64,000 bases of DNA from Vreelandella neptunia. GTDB taxonomy: Bacteria > Pseudomonadota > Gammaproteobacteria > Pseudomonadales > Halomonadaceae. Made by a program: the position numbers and the translations under genes. The DNA is taken from assembly GCF_000712975.1 (NCBI RefSeq), contig NZ_JHQL01000003.1:434001-498000 (forward strand). The letters are read 5' to 3'. The notes under the pieces are model-generated. The model saw only the letters and a list, made by a program, of their open reading frames with translations. It was not told the origin of the DNA and ran no database searches. Below, one piece after another: positions 1 through 8,806 of this stretch. The stretch's first letter is position 1. The number at the start of each line of letters is the position of its first letter.

Positions 1-687
1 GAGCAGTGGCTAACGCAATCTCAAGGCAGTCCACACTATGACGAATCAGCATGGCGGCTGATTCGCTTATTAGCAGAGGAAGAGCGCTGGGATGAGGCAA
101 TTGAATGGCTCTCGCCGCTCCTGCAAAAAGGTGGATTGACGGACACCCAGCAAACACTAACCACCGTAGTAATACGCAACACGGAGCAAAACGAGCAAAC
201 TCTCGGTTGGCTAGTGGATGGCTTAACTGCCCAGAGTGAGCCTGATGCTTGGCGTCAGGCGGCAGGGCTTGCCCAGCAGATGGGCCAGGCTGGCGTGGCG
301 GCTGGCGTGTGGGAGATGGCCTGGCAGCTAGGTAAATTTACGTCGGCTGAAGATCGCTTAACGTTAATTCGGCTGCACCTAGCGGGGGGAACGCCAGCCA
401 GAGCAGGCGAGCACCTGGATGCGGCTATTGAAGAAGGCGTAGTGGCTCGTGATGAGGAAACGTTACGGCTGTTAGCGGGGGCGTGGCAACAGGCTAGGCA
501 TGTTGAGAAGGCGTTAAGTGCTTCGAGAGCGCTTGCTGAAAGCACGCAAAAAGCTGAAGACTGGCGGCAGTACGGGCAGCTTGCTTACCGCTGGGGGCAA
601 GATGGCCAGGCCGAGGAAGCCCTTATCAAAGCGGCGAACCTTGGCGATGATCAGGCTGGGCAGTGGTTGTCGAATTTTGAAAAGTGA
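1..687 (+). CDS. Tetratricopeptide-like helical repeat protein, 5' end missing
   Basis: The reading frame is open from the first base of the window, so the start lies upstream; 228 residues are visible. The protein is rich in Ala, Leu, Glu and Trp and shows repeated helical hairpins such as WRLIRLLAEEERWDEAIEWL, AWRQAAGLAQQMGQAGVAAG and WRQYGQLAYRWGQDGQAEEA. These resemble TPR/Sel1-type units in spacing and in their W/Y/G/A positions. No signal peptide can be judged because the N-terminus is absent. A TTG at 136 could serve as an internal start but the frame is clearly coding before it. Function is unknown beyond a likely protein-protein interaction scaffold. Confidence 0.75.
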   Translation, partial: EQWLTQSQGSPHYDESAWRLIRLLAEEERWDEAIEWLSPLLQKGGLTDTQQTLTTVVIRNTEQNEQTLGWLVDGLTAQSEPDAWRQAAGLAQQMGQAGVAAGVWEMAWQLGKFTSAEDRLTLIRLHLAGGTPARAGEHLDAAIEEGVVARDEETLRLLAGAWQQARHVEKALSASRALAESTQKAEDWRQYGQLAYRWGQDGQAEEALIKAANLGDDQAGQWLSNFEK

Positions 688-701
688 AAAGCCCACAGTA
701 G

Positions 702-728
702 ACGCCCCTAGAGTGACGTAAGGGGCGT
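702..728. terminator. Hairpin between the TPR gene and xthA
   Basis: ACGCCCCT at 702-709 pairs perfectly with AGGGGCGT at 721-728 across an 11-base loop. The hairpin lies between the convergent ends of the TPR gene and xthA, which suits a shared terminator. No strong T-run follows on either strand, so intrinsic termination is only likely, not clear. Confidence 0.45.
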
Positions 729-751
729 ACGTGTGTTTGGCGTGTTTGTGC

Positions 752-1585
752 TTAGCCTGTCTGGGAAAGCGTCAGCGCAAAATCACTCCAGGTGGGAGCG
801 TGATCGGAAGGCCGCTCCATACCGCGCAATTCATAATCAATGCCTGCACCGGTGACGCAGTCGGCAAGCGGTTTAGACACCAAAATATAGTCAATGCGCA
901 GGCCGCGTTTTGGCTCGCGGTCAAAACCCTTTGAACGATAGTCAAACCAGCTGAACCATTCACTGTTATCTGGGTGACACAGCCGATAGCTGTCGCTCAG
1001 GCCCCACGCTTTTATGCCGTCAAGCCATTCTCGCTCGATGGGCTGAAAGCTGGTTTTGCCCTCGCGTAGCCAGCGTTTGCGGCTTGGCTCACCAATGCCA
1101 ATATCCTGATCTTCTGGCGATATGTTGAAATCCCCCATGATCGCCAGCTGTTCTTCAGGATGGTGCTGGTTTTGTAGCAGACTTGCCAACTGCTGATAAA
1201 AGCGCGCTTTATGAGGGAATTTAGTTGGGTGTTCAACATTTTCACCCTGGGGGAAGTAGCCATTCCACACGGTGACTGTTTCGCCATTTTCGGCTAGTAA
1301 CCGCACGCCAATCATCCGGCGCTGGGCATTTTCCTCATCATCAGGGAAGCCATAAAATACCTCTTGGGGTTTTTGCCGACACATTAAGGCAACCCCGTAA
1401 TGGCCTTTTTGACCGTAGTAAAAAACGTGGTAGCCCATGGCTTCAACGTCAGCCAGAGGAAACTCGCTGTCTTGCACTTTGGTTTCCTGCAGGCCAATAA
1501 CATCTGGCTGCTGCGTGTCGATCAGCGCTTGAAGCTGATGAAGCCGTGCCCGAATGCCATTGATATTAAATGAAACCAAACGCAT
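752..1585 (-). CDS. xthA: Exodeoxyribonuclease III
   Basis: Member of the Mg-dependent exonuclease/AP endonuclease family (ExoIII), which cuts DNA at abasic sites and removes 3' blocks in base excision repair. At 277 residues it is close to the usual length of about 268. It has the N-terminal [13 protein letters not shown], the metal-binding Glu in GLQETK near residue 36, the IMGDFNI motif, and the C-terminal SDHAP motif with the catalytic Asp-His pair. Its ATG overlaps the stop of the upstream small gene by one base (TAATG), so the two are probably translated together. The ExoIII assignment over other AP endonucleases rests on overall pattern. Confidence 0.93.
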   Translation of the reverse strand: MRLVSFNINGIRARLHQLQALIDTQQPDVIGLQETKVQDSEFPLADVEAMGYHVFYYGQKGHYGVALMCRQKPQEVFYGFPDDEENAQRRMIGVRLLAENGETVTVWNGYFPQGENVEHPTKFPHKARFYQQLASLLQNQHHPEEQLAIMGDFNISPEDQDIGIGEPSRKRWLREGKTSFQPIEREWLDGIKAWGLSDSYRLCHPDNSEWFSWFDYRSKGFDREPKRGLRIDYILVSKPLADCVTGAGIDYELRGMERPSDHAPTWSDFALTLSQTG

Positions 1586-1833
1586 TACGAACGATCCCCA
1601 GAAGGCTTGTCTCCTTCTTTGTCCGGATGGATAGCAATATGTTGTCCATCTTGCTGGCGTGCTAGTTTACGCACTGCTTGAAGCTTGCGTTGTTGCTGCT
1701 TTTTAGCCACAAAGCGGCGTGAGGGGGCCACCTGATCAGGATTATCATGGCGCCACTTTTTGTAATCTTTGCGGCGACCAGTACGGATAGTGACCTTATC
1801 CGCGAGTGAACGGGTTTTTTTCTTACGCGTCAT
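1585..1833 (-). CDS. Small basic protein upstream of xthA
   Basis: An 82-residue, strongly basic protein beginning [20 protein letters not shown] and rich in Lys, Arg and Gln, with no membrane segment or cysteines. An AAGGAG sits seven bases before the ATG, so the start is well supported. The stop codon overlaps the xthA start by one base, suggesting translational coupling with a DNA repair enzyme. The charge would suit nucleic acid or ribosome binding, but I do not recognise the family and assign no function. Confidence 0.75.
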   Translation of the reverse strand: MTRKKKTRSLADKVTIRTGRRKDYKKWRHDNPDQVAPSRRFVAKKQQQRKLQAVRKLARQQDGQHIAIHPDKEGDKPSGDRS

Positions 1834-1919
1834 GTCGCGCTCCTTGGGTTAATTTATGCTTCATTCTAACAGGCAAGCGCACTCCTTCGACAGCAGGACG
1901 CGCTCTTATCGCCAAGCCC

Positions 1920-1928
1920 TGGTACAAT
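1920..1928 (+). promoter_or_regulatory. Candidate extended -10 promoter for rhlB
   Basis: TGGTACAAT at 1920-1928 has the extended TGN element plus a -10 hexamer one base from TATAAT, 50 bases before the rhlB ATG. No convincing -35 is present at normal spacing, which is tolerated by extended -10 promoters. Confidence 0.4.
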
Positions 1929-1978
1929 GCGCACTTCGTGATGCCTAACATCCACAGCAATGGACAGATACACAGCCT

Positions 1979-3253
1979 ATGAGCGAGTCGGAACAGACCA
2001 CAGCATCGGCCCAGAACCGCAAGCCTAAACGTCGCCGTCGGAAACCGCGTCGTCGTCAATCGAACTGGGATCTTCGTCAGTTTCAGGTGCCCGCCGTTGC
2101 CGGCAAGTGGCGCTTTCATGACTTTGATTTGCCGCTGCCTTTAATGCGCGCTATTCATGCCCAAGGATTTGAATACTGCACGCCTATACAGTCAGAGGCT
2201 CTGCGTCACACCTTGCTGGGTGGCGATATTGTCGGCAAGGCGCAGACAGGCACCGGAAAAACCGCTGCTTTTTTGATTTCAGTAATGGCTTATTTTCTGG
2301 AAGAGCCAACCCCGGATGGCCAAAAGCCAGGGGCACCCCGTGCGTTGATTATTGCGCCTACTCGGGAGCTGGCGCTGCAAATTGAAAAAGATGCTAAAGC
2401 GCTTGCCCGCTTTACACAGCTTAATGTGGCGAGTGTTGTTGGCGGCATGGATTACCAAAAGCAGCGCGAGAGCCTAGGCAAGAAGATTGATATTTTGGTG
2501 GCAACACCAGGGCGCCTGCTGGATTTTCATCAGAAGCGTGATATTGATCTCTCTGAAGTTGAAGTATTGGTATTGGATGAAGCGGATCGCATGCTTTCTA
2601 TGGGTTTTATTCCCGATGTGAAGCGCATTATTCGCTACACGCCTAAGAAAGAGGAGCGTCAAACGTTCCTGTTCTCGGCAACCTTTACTGACGATATCTT
2701 GAACCTGGCAAGCCAGTGGACGCTTGATCCTGCCCACGTAGAGATCGAAGTCACTGTTGAAAATCAGGCCGATATCGATCAGCGCGTTTATCTTGTGTCG
2801 GATGAGGATAAACAGCGGTTGCTGATTAACCTGCTAACGCAGGAAAGCTTCGAGCGTGTGATGGTGTTTGGTAATCGTCGTGACCTTGTGCGCAAGCTTG
2901 ATGATTTGCTGAAAAAAGCAGGCGTGAGCGTCGCTATGCTATCTGGCGATGTACCGCAAAATCAGCGCATCAAAACCTTGGAAAGCTTCCGTGAGGGAGA
3001 AATCCAAGTGCTGGTGGCAACCGATGTAGCCGGTCGTGGCATTCATATTGAAGATGTCAGCCACGTGATTAACTACACCTTACCGGAAGATCCTGAAGAT
3101 TACGTTCACCGCATTGGGCGGACTGGGCGTGCAGGTGCTAAGGGCGTTTCAATTAGTTTTGTTGGTGAAGAAGATGCCTTCTCGCTACCAGAAATTGAGC
3201 GCTACATTAACGGTAAACTGCCCTGCGAACATCCGCCGGAAGGCATGCTGTAA
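1979..3253 (+). CDS. rhlB: DEAD-box ATP-dependent RNA helicase RhlB
   Basis: Unwinds structured RNA using ATP; RhlB works with RNase E in mRNA decay in gammaproteobacteria. The 424-residue protein has a basic N-terminal tail ([10 protein letters not shown] near residues 19-28), a Q-motif region (GFEYCTPIQ), Walker A AQTGTGKT, motif Ia [12 protein letters not shown] box [11 protein letters not shown], and C-terminal [11 protein letters not shown] and [10 protein letters not shown]. The basic tail before the Q motif and the YCTPIQ wording are typical of Pseudomonas-type RhlB. dinG starts five bases after the stop, suggesting one transcript. Other DEAD-box names (RhlE, SrmB) are less likely but cannot be excluded without alignment. 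Confidence 0.88.
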   Translation: MSESEQTTASAQNRKPKRRRRKPRRRQSNWDLRQFQVPAVAGKWRFHDFDLPLPLMRAIHAQGFEYCTPIQSEALRHTLLGGDIVGKAQTGTGKTAAFLISVMAYFLEEPTPDGQKPGAPRALIIAPTRELALQIEKDAKALARFTQLNVASVVGGMDYQKQRESLGKKIDILVATPGRLLDFHQKRDIDLSEVEVLVLDEADRMLSMGFIPDVKRIIRYTPKKEERQTFLFSATFTDDILNLASQWTLDPAHVEIEVTVENQADIDQRVYLVSDEDKQRLLINLLTQESFERVMVFGNRRDLVRKLDDLLKKAGVSVAMLSGDVPQNQRIKTLESFREGEIQVLVATDVAGRGIHIEDVSHVINYTLPEDPEDYVHRIGRTGRAGAKGVSISFVGEEDAFSLPEIERYINGKLPCEHPPEGML

Positions 3254-3258
3254 CGCGC

Positions 3259-5385
3259 ATGCTCGATAATGCGCTGAAAAGCGATATTCAAGACGCCTAT
3301 CGTCGCGTGGTGGAGAGGCTTGAGCTGACGCCACGCTACGGCCAGCGTCTGATGATCGCAGAAATTGCTCGTACGCTAGGTGGCATTGAGCAGGACGGCG
3401 AAGGCAAGCGCACAAACGATAATCATGTGTGCGTGCTGGAGGCGGGAACCGGAACAGGTAAAACGCTGGCGTACCTGATCGCTGCCTTGCCAATAGCCAA
3501 AGCGCAGGGAAAGCGACTGATTGTTTCCACTGCCACGGTGGCACTGCAGGAGCAGGTGCTTAATCAAGATTTGCCTTCGCTTGCCAGTCATAGCGGTATT
3601 GCTTTTCGTTATGCCTTGGCAAAAGGGCGTGGCAGGTACGTGTGTGTTGCACGTCTTGACCAGGCGTTAGAAGGCGTTGAGCCAAACCCGACGCTGTCGC
3701 TATTTGAGCAGTCACTTCAATCCCACAGCAGTGACTTTTCGCTATTAGCCACCGATATGGCGGAGGCTTACGGTAAAGGCGAATGGGAAGGCGATCGCGA
3801 TACATGGTCGGCGTCGATCGACGATGGCCATTGGCGGCAGCTAACGGTGGATCATCGTCAATGCACAGGCCGTCGCTGTGGTCATTTTGGTGCTTGCGCC
3901 TTTTTTCGTTCCCGCCGTGAGCTGGAAAATGCCGATGTTATCGTCGCTAACCATGATCTGGTGCTTGCTGACCTGGCGCTGGGTGGCGGTGCTATTTTAC
4001 CGGACCCTGCCGACTGCATTTTCATTTTTGATGAAGGCCATCATCTGCCTGATAAGGCGCTCTCTCATTTTGCTCACCGCTTTGCGGTACACGGTTGTTT
4101 GCGTTGGCTTAAAACTCTGAAGAGCAGTTTGACGGATCTGCATCAGGGGTTAGCGGTTCAACCGACAATTGCGCGCTTGCTCGCTGGATTGCCTGAGCTG
4201 CTGCATAGCTTAGAGCCTGCTTTGGGCGATGTATTTAGTATGGGCCACCAGCTGGCCGGGCGAGAAAACGGCCTGTCGGATGAAGAGGCCAACCATCAGC
4301 TGCGTTTTGAGAAAGGCCAAGTGCCTGAAGCACTTCGCGAACAAGCCCAGCAGCTGTTAGTCATGTTTGCCACGCTGTCACGCAGTCTGGAAAGCATTAG
4401 TGACATCCTGCGCGAAAGCCTCGACCCGGATAAGCAAACTGGCTTGGATAGAGAGCAAGCTGAGGCATGGTTGCCGCTGATTGCACTGCTTCATGGGCGT
4501 TCGCTGGAAGCCCATGCACTTTGGCAAGCATTCAGCGAACTAGATGCTGCCAATGCGCCGCCGAGCGCTCGCTGGATTACCCTTAGTCGTGTGGCGGGGG
4601 AGCCAGAAATAGAGTTTTCGGCAAGTCCGGTATCCGCGGCACATACGCTTGCAAAACATTTGTGGGGGCGCTGCCATGGTGCGGTAGTAACATCGGCGAC
4701 GCTGACTGCATTAGGGCGGTTTGAACGTATTCAGGAGCGCGCTGGGTTAGCAAACCGCTATCGCTATCAGGCGTTGCCGAGTCCCTTTGATTACGCCAAT
4801 GCTATTTTGCGTGTGCCTAGAGAGGCAACTGATCCTAGTGATCGCGATGCCCATGAAAGCGCCATCGTTAATTTCGTGACCCAGTTGGGAGCTGACGAAG
4901 CGGTGCTGGTGCTGTTTTCTTCTCGGGCGCAGCTGCGAGCGGTGGAAAAAGCCTTACCTGCGTCAGCTAAGGAGCGGGTGTTGGCGCAGGATGCGCTTCC
5001 CAAGCGCGAATTGCTTGAGCGCCATCGTGCGGCAGTTGATGATAACAAAGGGAGTATTATTTTTGGCCTGGCCAGTTTTGCTGAAGGTATCGACTTGCCT
5101 GGCGACTATCTCACCCATGTGGTGATTACACGGCTGCCATTTGCGGTGCCGGATGATCCAGTGGGAGCTACGCTAGCTGAGTGGATTGAAAGCCAGGGCG
5201 GAAACCCGTTTATGCGGATTAGCGTTCCGGATGCGTCAATCAAGCTAGTACAAGCCTGTGGGCGTTTGATACGCAAGGAGAGCGACAGAGGTGTCATTAC
5301 GTTGCTAGATCGTCGGGTCATTACGCGTCGGTATGGTCAGGCGTTGTTAGATGCATTGCCGCCGTTCAAGCGAGAAATCATGTAG
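3259..5385 (+). CDS. dinG: ATP-dependent DNA helicase DinG
   Basis: Superfamily 2 XPD-like 5'-3' DNA helicase that unwinds R-loops, D-loops and replication-blocking structures. The 708 residues match the family length of about 716. Walker A is EAGTGTGKT near residues 61-69. Cysteines in RYVC, QCTGRRCGHFGAC fit the 4Fe-4S domain. The DEAH-type box is FDEGHH, and helicase motifs VTSATL and QACGRLIRKESDRG lie towards the C-terminus. The gene follows rhlB with a five-base gap. Its last codons and stop begin a tandem repeat (see 5374-5427). Confidence 0.92.
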   Translation: MLDNALKSDIQDAYRRVVERLELTPRYGQRLMIAEIARTLGGIEQDGEGKRTNDNHVCVLEAGTGTGKTLAYLIAALPIAKAQGKRLIVSTATVALQEQVLNQDLPSLASHSGIAFRYALAKGRGRYVCVARLDQALEGVEPNPTLSLFEQSLQSHSSDFSLLATDMAEAYGKGEWEGDRDTWSASIDDGHWRQLTVDHRQCTGRRCGHFGACAFFRSRRELENADVIVANHDLVLADLALGGGAILPDPADCIFIFDEGHHLPDKALSHFAHRFAVHGCLRWLKTLKSSLTDLHQGLAVQPTIARLLAGLPELLHSLEPALGDVFSMGHQLAGRENGLSDEEANHQLRFEKGQVPEALREQAQQLLVMFATLSRSLESISDILRESLDPDKQTGLDREQAEAWLPLIALLHGRSLEAHALWQAFSELDAANAPPSARWITLSRVAGEPEIEFSASPVSAAHTLAKHLWGRCHGAVVTSATLTALGRFERIQERAGLANRYRYQALPSPFDYANAILRVPREATDPSDRDAHESAIVNFVTQLGADEAVLVLFSSRAQLRAVEKALPASAKERVLAQDALPKRELLERHRAAVDDNKGSIIFGLASFAEGIDLPGDYLTHVVITRLPFAVPDDPVGATLAEWIESQGGNPFMRISVPDASIKLVQACGRLIRKESDRGVITLLDRRVITRRYGQALLDALPPFKREIM

Positions 5386-5427
5386 TAACAAGAAGTCATG
5401 TAGTAACAAGAAATCATGTAGTAACAA
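5374..5427. repeat. Three 18-bp tandem repeats over the dinG stop codon
   Basis: Three copies of GAAATCATGTAGTAACAA (the middle one has G for A at its fourth base) lie head to tail at 5374-5391, 5392-5409 and 5410-5427. The first contains the last three codons and the stop of dinG. Because the unit is 18 bp, each copy keeps the frame and offers TAG TAA again, giving six in-frame stops. Confidence 0.9.
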
Positions 5428-5454
5428 AATGTCGTCATATCATCTAGCAAACAA

Positions 5455-5490
5455 ACGCCCTGCTAAGGCTAATAGCCTTGCGGGGTCGCT
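5455..5490 (-). terminator. Likely intrinsic terminator of aroF
   Basis: AAGGCT at 5465-5470 pairs with AGCCTT at 5474-5479 around a three-base loop, with further partial pairing of flanking C and G runs. Read on the minus strand the hairpin is followed by GGGCGTTTGTTTG, a modest T-rich tract, and it starts about 20 bases past the aroF stop. Confidence 0.55.
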
Positions 5491-5508
5491 TGCTTGCTAG
5501 CCGTGTTC

Positions 5509-6588
5509 TTACTGGGCGATGCGCTTGGCGAGCACCGGAGCAAGTTTCTCGTTCATGCGGGTAAAGGTATCGACCGTTGTGTCCCAGTCGATACAGGCAT
5601 CAGTGATAGAAACGCCGTATGTTAGCTGACTAAGATCGGCAGGCACTTTCTGATTGCCCCAGCCAATGTTTGACTCAACCATCAGACCGATAATGGAGGT
5701 GTTGCCTTCCAATATTTGATTGGTGACATTTTCGAGCACCAGCGGCTGTAGGCCAGCATCTTTATTAGAATTGGCGTGCGAGCAATCGATCATAATGTTG
5801 GCGGAAAGGTCGGCTTTTTTCAGCTCTTTTTCTGCTAGGGCAACGCTGACGCTGTCATAATTGGGTTTGCCATTGCCGCCGCGAAGGACGACGTGGCCAT
5901 AAGCGTTACCTCGGGTACGAATAATAGCGACTTGACCTTCGTTGTTGATGCCCAGGAAATTGTGAGGGCTAGCAACAGACTGTAGGGCGTTAATGGCAAC
6001 GTCTAGGCTGCCGTCGGTACCATTTTTGAAACCTACCGGGCAAGAGAGTCCAGAGGCCATTTCCCGGTGGGTTTGCGATTCTGTAGTGCGTGCACCAATC
6101 GCTGACCAACTGATGCAGTCTTGCATATACTGCGGTGAAATCGGGTCTAGCGCTTCCGTTGCAAGCGGTAGGCCAATTTCAGCTAGGTCCACCAGTAACT
6201 TGCGCGCGATATGCAGGCCTTCATCAATTTCGAAAGAGTCGTTAAGATGCGGGTCGTTAATCAGCCCTTTCCAACCGACGGTAGTACGGGGTTTTTCGAA
6301 ATAAACGCGCATGACAATAAAAAGGCTGTCATTTACTTGATCTGCTAATTTACGTAGACGTCGTGCGTAGTCCAGTGCGGCATCCACATCATGGATAGAG
6401 CATGGGCCAACGACAACGAGAAGCCGGTGATCTTTGCCATCGAGGATGTTTTGAATGGTACGACGGCCCTCTATAACAGAGCGTTCTGCAGTTTCCGTTA
6501 ACGGAATGGTCTGCTTGAGGGCTGCGGGGGTGGTAAGAACATCCTGTGCAAGGACGTTAAGGTTACTAACCTGCTGATCTGACATCAT
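5509..6588 (-). CDS. aroF: 3-deoxy-7-phosphoheptulonate synthase, AroF-like
   Basis: Condenses phosphoenolpyruvate with erythrose 4-phosphate, the first step of the shikimate pathway to aromatic amino acids. At 359 residues it matches the class I AroF/AroG/AroH family. Key motifs are VVGPCSIHD, MRVYFEKPRTTVGWKGLINDP, SAIGARTTESQTHREMASGL, GFKNGTDGS and a CSHANSNKD metal site. The wording LPLATEALDP and the region after GINNEGQ are closer to E. coli AroF (tyrosine-sensitive) than to AroG, so I use aroF; the inhibitor amino acid is inference. Two adjacent ATG codons at 6588 and 6585 are both possible starts. Confidence 0.9.
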   Translation of the reverse strand: MMSDQQVSNLNVLAQDVLTTPAALKQTIPLTETAERSVIEGRRTIQNILDGKDHRLLVVVGPCSIHDVDAALDYARRLRKLADQVNDSLFIVMRVYFEKPRTTVGWKGLINDPHLNDSFEIDEGLHIARKLLVDLAEIGLPLATEALDPISPQYMQDCISWSAIGARTTESQTHREMASGLSCPVGFKNGTDGSLDVAINALQSVASPHNFLGINNEGQVAIIRTRGNAYGHVVLRGGNGKPNYDSVSVALAEKELKKADLSANIMIDCSHANSNKDAGLQPLVLENVTNQILEGNTSIIGLMVESNIGWGNQKVPADLSQLTYGVSITDACIDWDTTVDTFTRMNEKLAPVLAKRIAQ

Positions 6589-6975
6589 GCTACCTGTGCG
6601 TGCGCTATGGACTAAAAGTGGCTCTACTATGGCGTGTCAGGCGGGTAAAAATCAATTGTTGCGGAACTTGTTCTAATCGAAAAGTGTCATGGTCAAGATT
6701 CTAAGGACCTTTGGATCAATCTAAGGTTCCAGTTGAGAGTAAAAAAGGGAAGCAGAGAGTGTAAGCGCTTGATGCCTCGCTAAGAACGCGTAACACTAAG
6801 TACCATTGGACATTTTTAACACTCAATGTGGTAGACGAATCATTTTCTACCATCTGTCATTATTAAGATTAACCAATGCCCAAGGGACACTATGCTGCTT
6901 GCTGTGAAGGCCCACATGAAAGGGCGAAGAGAGATAGCGCTCGGCGTGCGTCGCACGAGCGGGAGGGGGGTGTGA
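6589..6975. other. Divergent intergenic region between aroF and rpoE
   Basis: This 387-bp stretch separates the divergent aroF and rpoE genes and must hold both promoters. Apart from the sigma E-like element at 6663-6692 and a purine-rich ribosome binding site GGGAGGGGGG at 6961-6970, I see no open reading frame, strong palindrome or TyrR-type box in it. Confidence 0.5.
6663..6692 (+). promoter_or_regulatory. Candidate sigma E promoter upstream of rpoE
   Basis: GGAACTT at 6663-6669 is an exact match to the -35 of RpoE/AlgU promoters. It is followed after 17 bases by TCATGG, a weak match to the TCTGA-type -10. It lies about 285 bases before the rpoE ATG in the right orientation and would allow autoregulation, which is known for this family. 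The poor -10 keeps this tentative. Confidence 0.35.
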
Positions 6976-7575
6976 ATGGGCACCCGTGAAACAGACCAGC
7001 AGTTGGTTGAGCGTGCCCAAAAAGGTGATACACGTGCTTTCGATCTACTGGTAAAAAAATATCAGCACAAAATTATTGGGTTGATTGGCCGTTATGTTCA
7101 CGACCACTCTGAAGTACAAGATGTAGCGCAAGAAGCGTTTATTAAAGCGTACCGAGCGCTTGGTAAATTTCGCGCTGAAAGCGCTTTTTATACCTGGATG
7201 TACCGCATTGCGATCAATACGGCTAAAAACCATTTAGTGTCACGGGGCCGTCGGCCTCCAGGGAGCGACCTTGATATCGTTGATGCTGAACTGGTAGACC
7301 AGAGTGGGCGGCTGGCTGACGCTGAGTCGCCAGAGGCATCGATTGCCCGTGATCAATTAGAAGCTGCCGTTTACGAAGCCATTGAGAACCTGCCGGATGA
7401 CCTACGTACCGCGATTACGCTGCGTGAACTAGACGGCTTGGCTTATGAAGATATTGCCCAGGTAATGCAGTGCCCTGTGGGGACAGTGCGCTCGCGCATT
7501 TTCCGCGCCCGTGAAGCAGTTGATGAGCATATACGTCCATTAGTAACAACGGCACGGAACAGCCGCGAAGAGTAA
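6976..7575 (+). CDS. rpoE: ECF RNA polymerase sigma factor RpoE (AlgU)
   Basis: Extracytoplasmic stress sigma factor that directs RNA polymerase to envelope-repair genes. The 199-residue protein has sigma region 2 (TRAFDLLVKKYQHKI, VQDVAQEAFIKAYRAL, FYTWMYRIAINTAKN) and region 4 (LPDDLRTAITLRELDGLAYE, CPVGTVRSRIFRAREA). The sequence is of the RpoE/AlgU subgroup and the downstream genes encode its usual control proteins. The ATG follows a strong GGGAGGGGGG site. In related genomes the anti-sigma gene lies immediately downstream; here a 447-bp gap intervenes. Confidence 0.95.
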   Translation: MGTRETDQQLVERAQKGDTRAFDLLVKKYQHKIIGLIGRYVHDHSEVQDVAQEAFIKAYRALGKFRAESAFYTWMYRIAINTAKNHLVSRGRRPPGSDLDIVDAELVDQSGRLADAESPEASIARDQLEAAVYEAIENLPDDLRTAITLRELDGLAYEDIAQVMQCPVGTVRSRIFRAREAVDEHIRPLVTTARNSREE

Positions 7576-7680
7576 GGGTCTGAAGCATGGTGGCAAGCCT
7601 GTTAATAGATAGTGCTGTTTTTAAATCGTGTTTTTAAGCTCTGTTTTGAACCCTTAAGCGCTGTTTTAAACCCTAAGGAA

Positions 7681-7705
7681 AGCAGCTCCCAGATGAGGAG
7701 CTGCT
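7681..7705. terminator. Strong hairpin after rpoE
   Basis: AGCAGCTCC pairs perfectly with GGAGCTGCT around a seven-base loop, about 105 bases after the rpoE stop. There is no T-run after it, so it may be a transcript-stabilising or attenuating structure rather than a classical terminator. Confidence 0.5.
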
Positions 7706-7777
7706 GGATGAGCAACGGGTGCTAGTGGCAAAACATTGCTTCACATTCACATTTGATTACGTTTTTACATTTTTTGT

Positions 7778-7805
7778 GAACTGTCTGGAAAGCGAAGCGT
7801 CATAG
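7778..7805 (+). promoter_or_regulatory. Possible second sigma E-like promoter ahead of rseA
   Basis: GAACTG at 7778-7783, 16 bases, then TCATAG at 7800-7805. It resembles the element before rpoE (GAACTT, 17 bases, TCATGG) and lies in the unusually long rpoE-rseA gap, 217 bases before the rseA ATG. Both boxes deviate from the consensus, so this is a weak call. Confidence 0.25.
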
Positions 7806-8022
7806 AATCTGACGATCTTAGTTAGGTCGATTAAGCGCCAAGTGAACGTGCCACGCTTAGTGAGGAAGTTTCGGTAGCGAATAGTTAAAGCTATTGATTA
7901 TTAAGCGTTTAAAAATTGGCGATTTGAAACAAGGTCTTGGCCTGTGGAGTTGCTGGGTTGATAAACACTCGTTAGCAGTGTCATCGCAGCGCTTCTTTTA
8001 ACACAGTGTGAGGGTGTGAAGT

Positions 8023-8763
8023 ATGAGTCATAACACACGGGAGTCGCTTTCAGCGTTGATGGATAGCGAGAGTGACGAGCTTGAATTGCGCCGAGTGTTG
8101 AAGTCTCTGCCTGATGATTCTGATGCAGCAGAGACGTGGCGGCGCTATCATTTGGCGCGCAGCATGATGCAGCGTGAACGAAACGTAGATGTAAGCATTG
8201 ATCTTTCGGCTGGCATCATGGATCGATTGCGTGATGAGCCGGCACCGGTCCTTGAAAACGACACTGTGGTTACTCCTGCTCGTTCCGGTGGGCTTTCTTT
8301 TGCTCGTGGTGCAGGGGTAGCGGCGGCTGTCTCGCTCATGGTAATAACCGGCGTGCAGTTTTTTAGCAACGGCAATACGTCGCCAGGTAGTTCACAGGGT
8401 GCCGACGATAGCATTGCAGCGCAGTCAGGTGGTGGCTTGCAGGTTCAGCCTGTTAATTTATCAGCTCCTCAGCCGGCCTCAATGACATCGTCCGAAATGC
8501 CGATGTTTGAACAAACGCCATTTCGGATTAGTGGTCAATCTGGCCAAAGCGGTTTTATGAATGTTAGCGATGCTGGCTTCTCTACACCGACTGCGCCTCA
8601 AGGAGATATGTCTCAACAGACAATGGCCATTGATGCTGACCAGATCCGTTTGCTCAAATCATATCTTGAACAGCATGCGCAAGGTGCGGCAGGTGGGAGC
8701 GGTGATAGCTGGATGCCATTAATGCGCTCTTCGTCAGTAACAGAACCTTTAGGGCAACGTTGA
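8023..8763 (+). CDS. rseA: Anti-sigma E factor, RseA/MucA family
   Basis: Inner-membrane protein that binds and holds RpoE until stress triggers its proteolysis. The 246-residue product has the RseA N-terminal domain (ESLSALMDSESDELELRRVL, WRRYHLARSMMQ) that contacts the sigma factor. It then has one transmembrane segment near residues 92-113 (GAGVAAAVSLMVITGVQFF) and a low-complexity periplasmic part rich in Ser, Gln and Gly. The next gene encodes MucB, its periplasmic protector. The gap to rpoE is unusually long, so separate transcription is possible. Confidence 0.9.
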   Translation: MSHNTRESLSALMDSESDELELRRVLKSLPDDSDAAETWRRYHLARSMMQRERNVDVSIDLSAGIMDRLRDEPAPVLENDTVVTPARSGGLSFARGAGVAAAVSLMVITGVQFFSNGNTSPGSSQGADDSIAAQSGGGLQVQPVNLSAPQPASMTSSEMPMFEQTPFRISGQSGQSGFMNVSDAGFSTPTAPQGDMSQQTMAIDADQIRLLKSYLEQHAQGAAGGSGDSWMPLMRSSSVTEPLGQR

Positions 8764-8806
8764 CAGGCACATTGGCCTACCTTTTTTTCACTAAGCGAGG
8801 GCCTAC

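Larger units (their letters stand above)
7576..8022. other. Unusually long gap between rpoE and its anti-sigma gene
   Basis: This 447-bp stretch has no supported gene. It holds two 20-bp direct repeats with 17 matching bases at 7636-7655 and 7656-7675, a perfect 9-bp-stem hairpin at 7681-7705, a weak sigma E-like promoter at 7778-7805, and an AT-rich tract from about 7740. The anti-sigma gene may therefore be expressed from its own promoter. Confidence 0.6.

Noticed and set aside
731..963. Small genes opposite or inside the xthA 3' region
   Set aside because: They overlap well-supported xthA coding sequence and lack family features and ribosome binding sites.
7576..8022. A small protein gene between rpoE and rseA
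   Set aside because: No frame with a plausible start, ribosome binding site and codon pattern is present on either strand.
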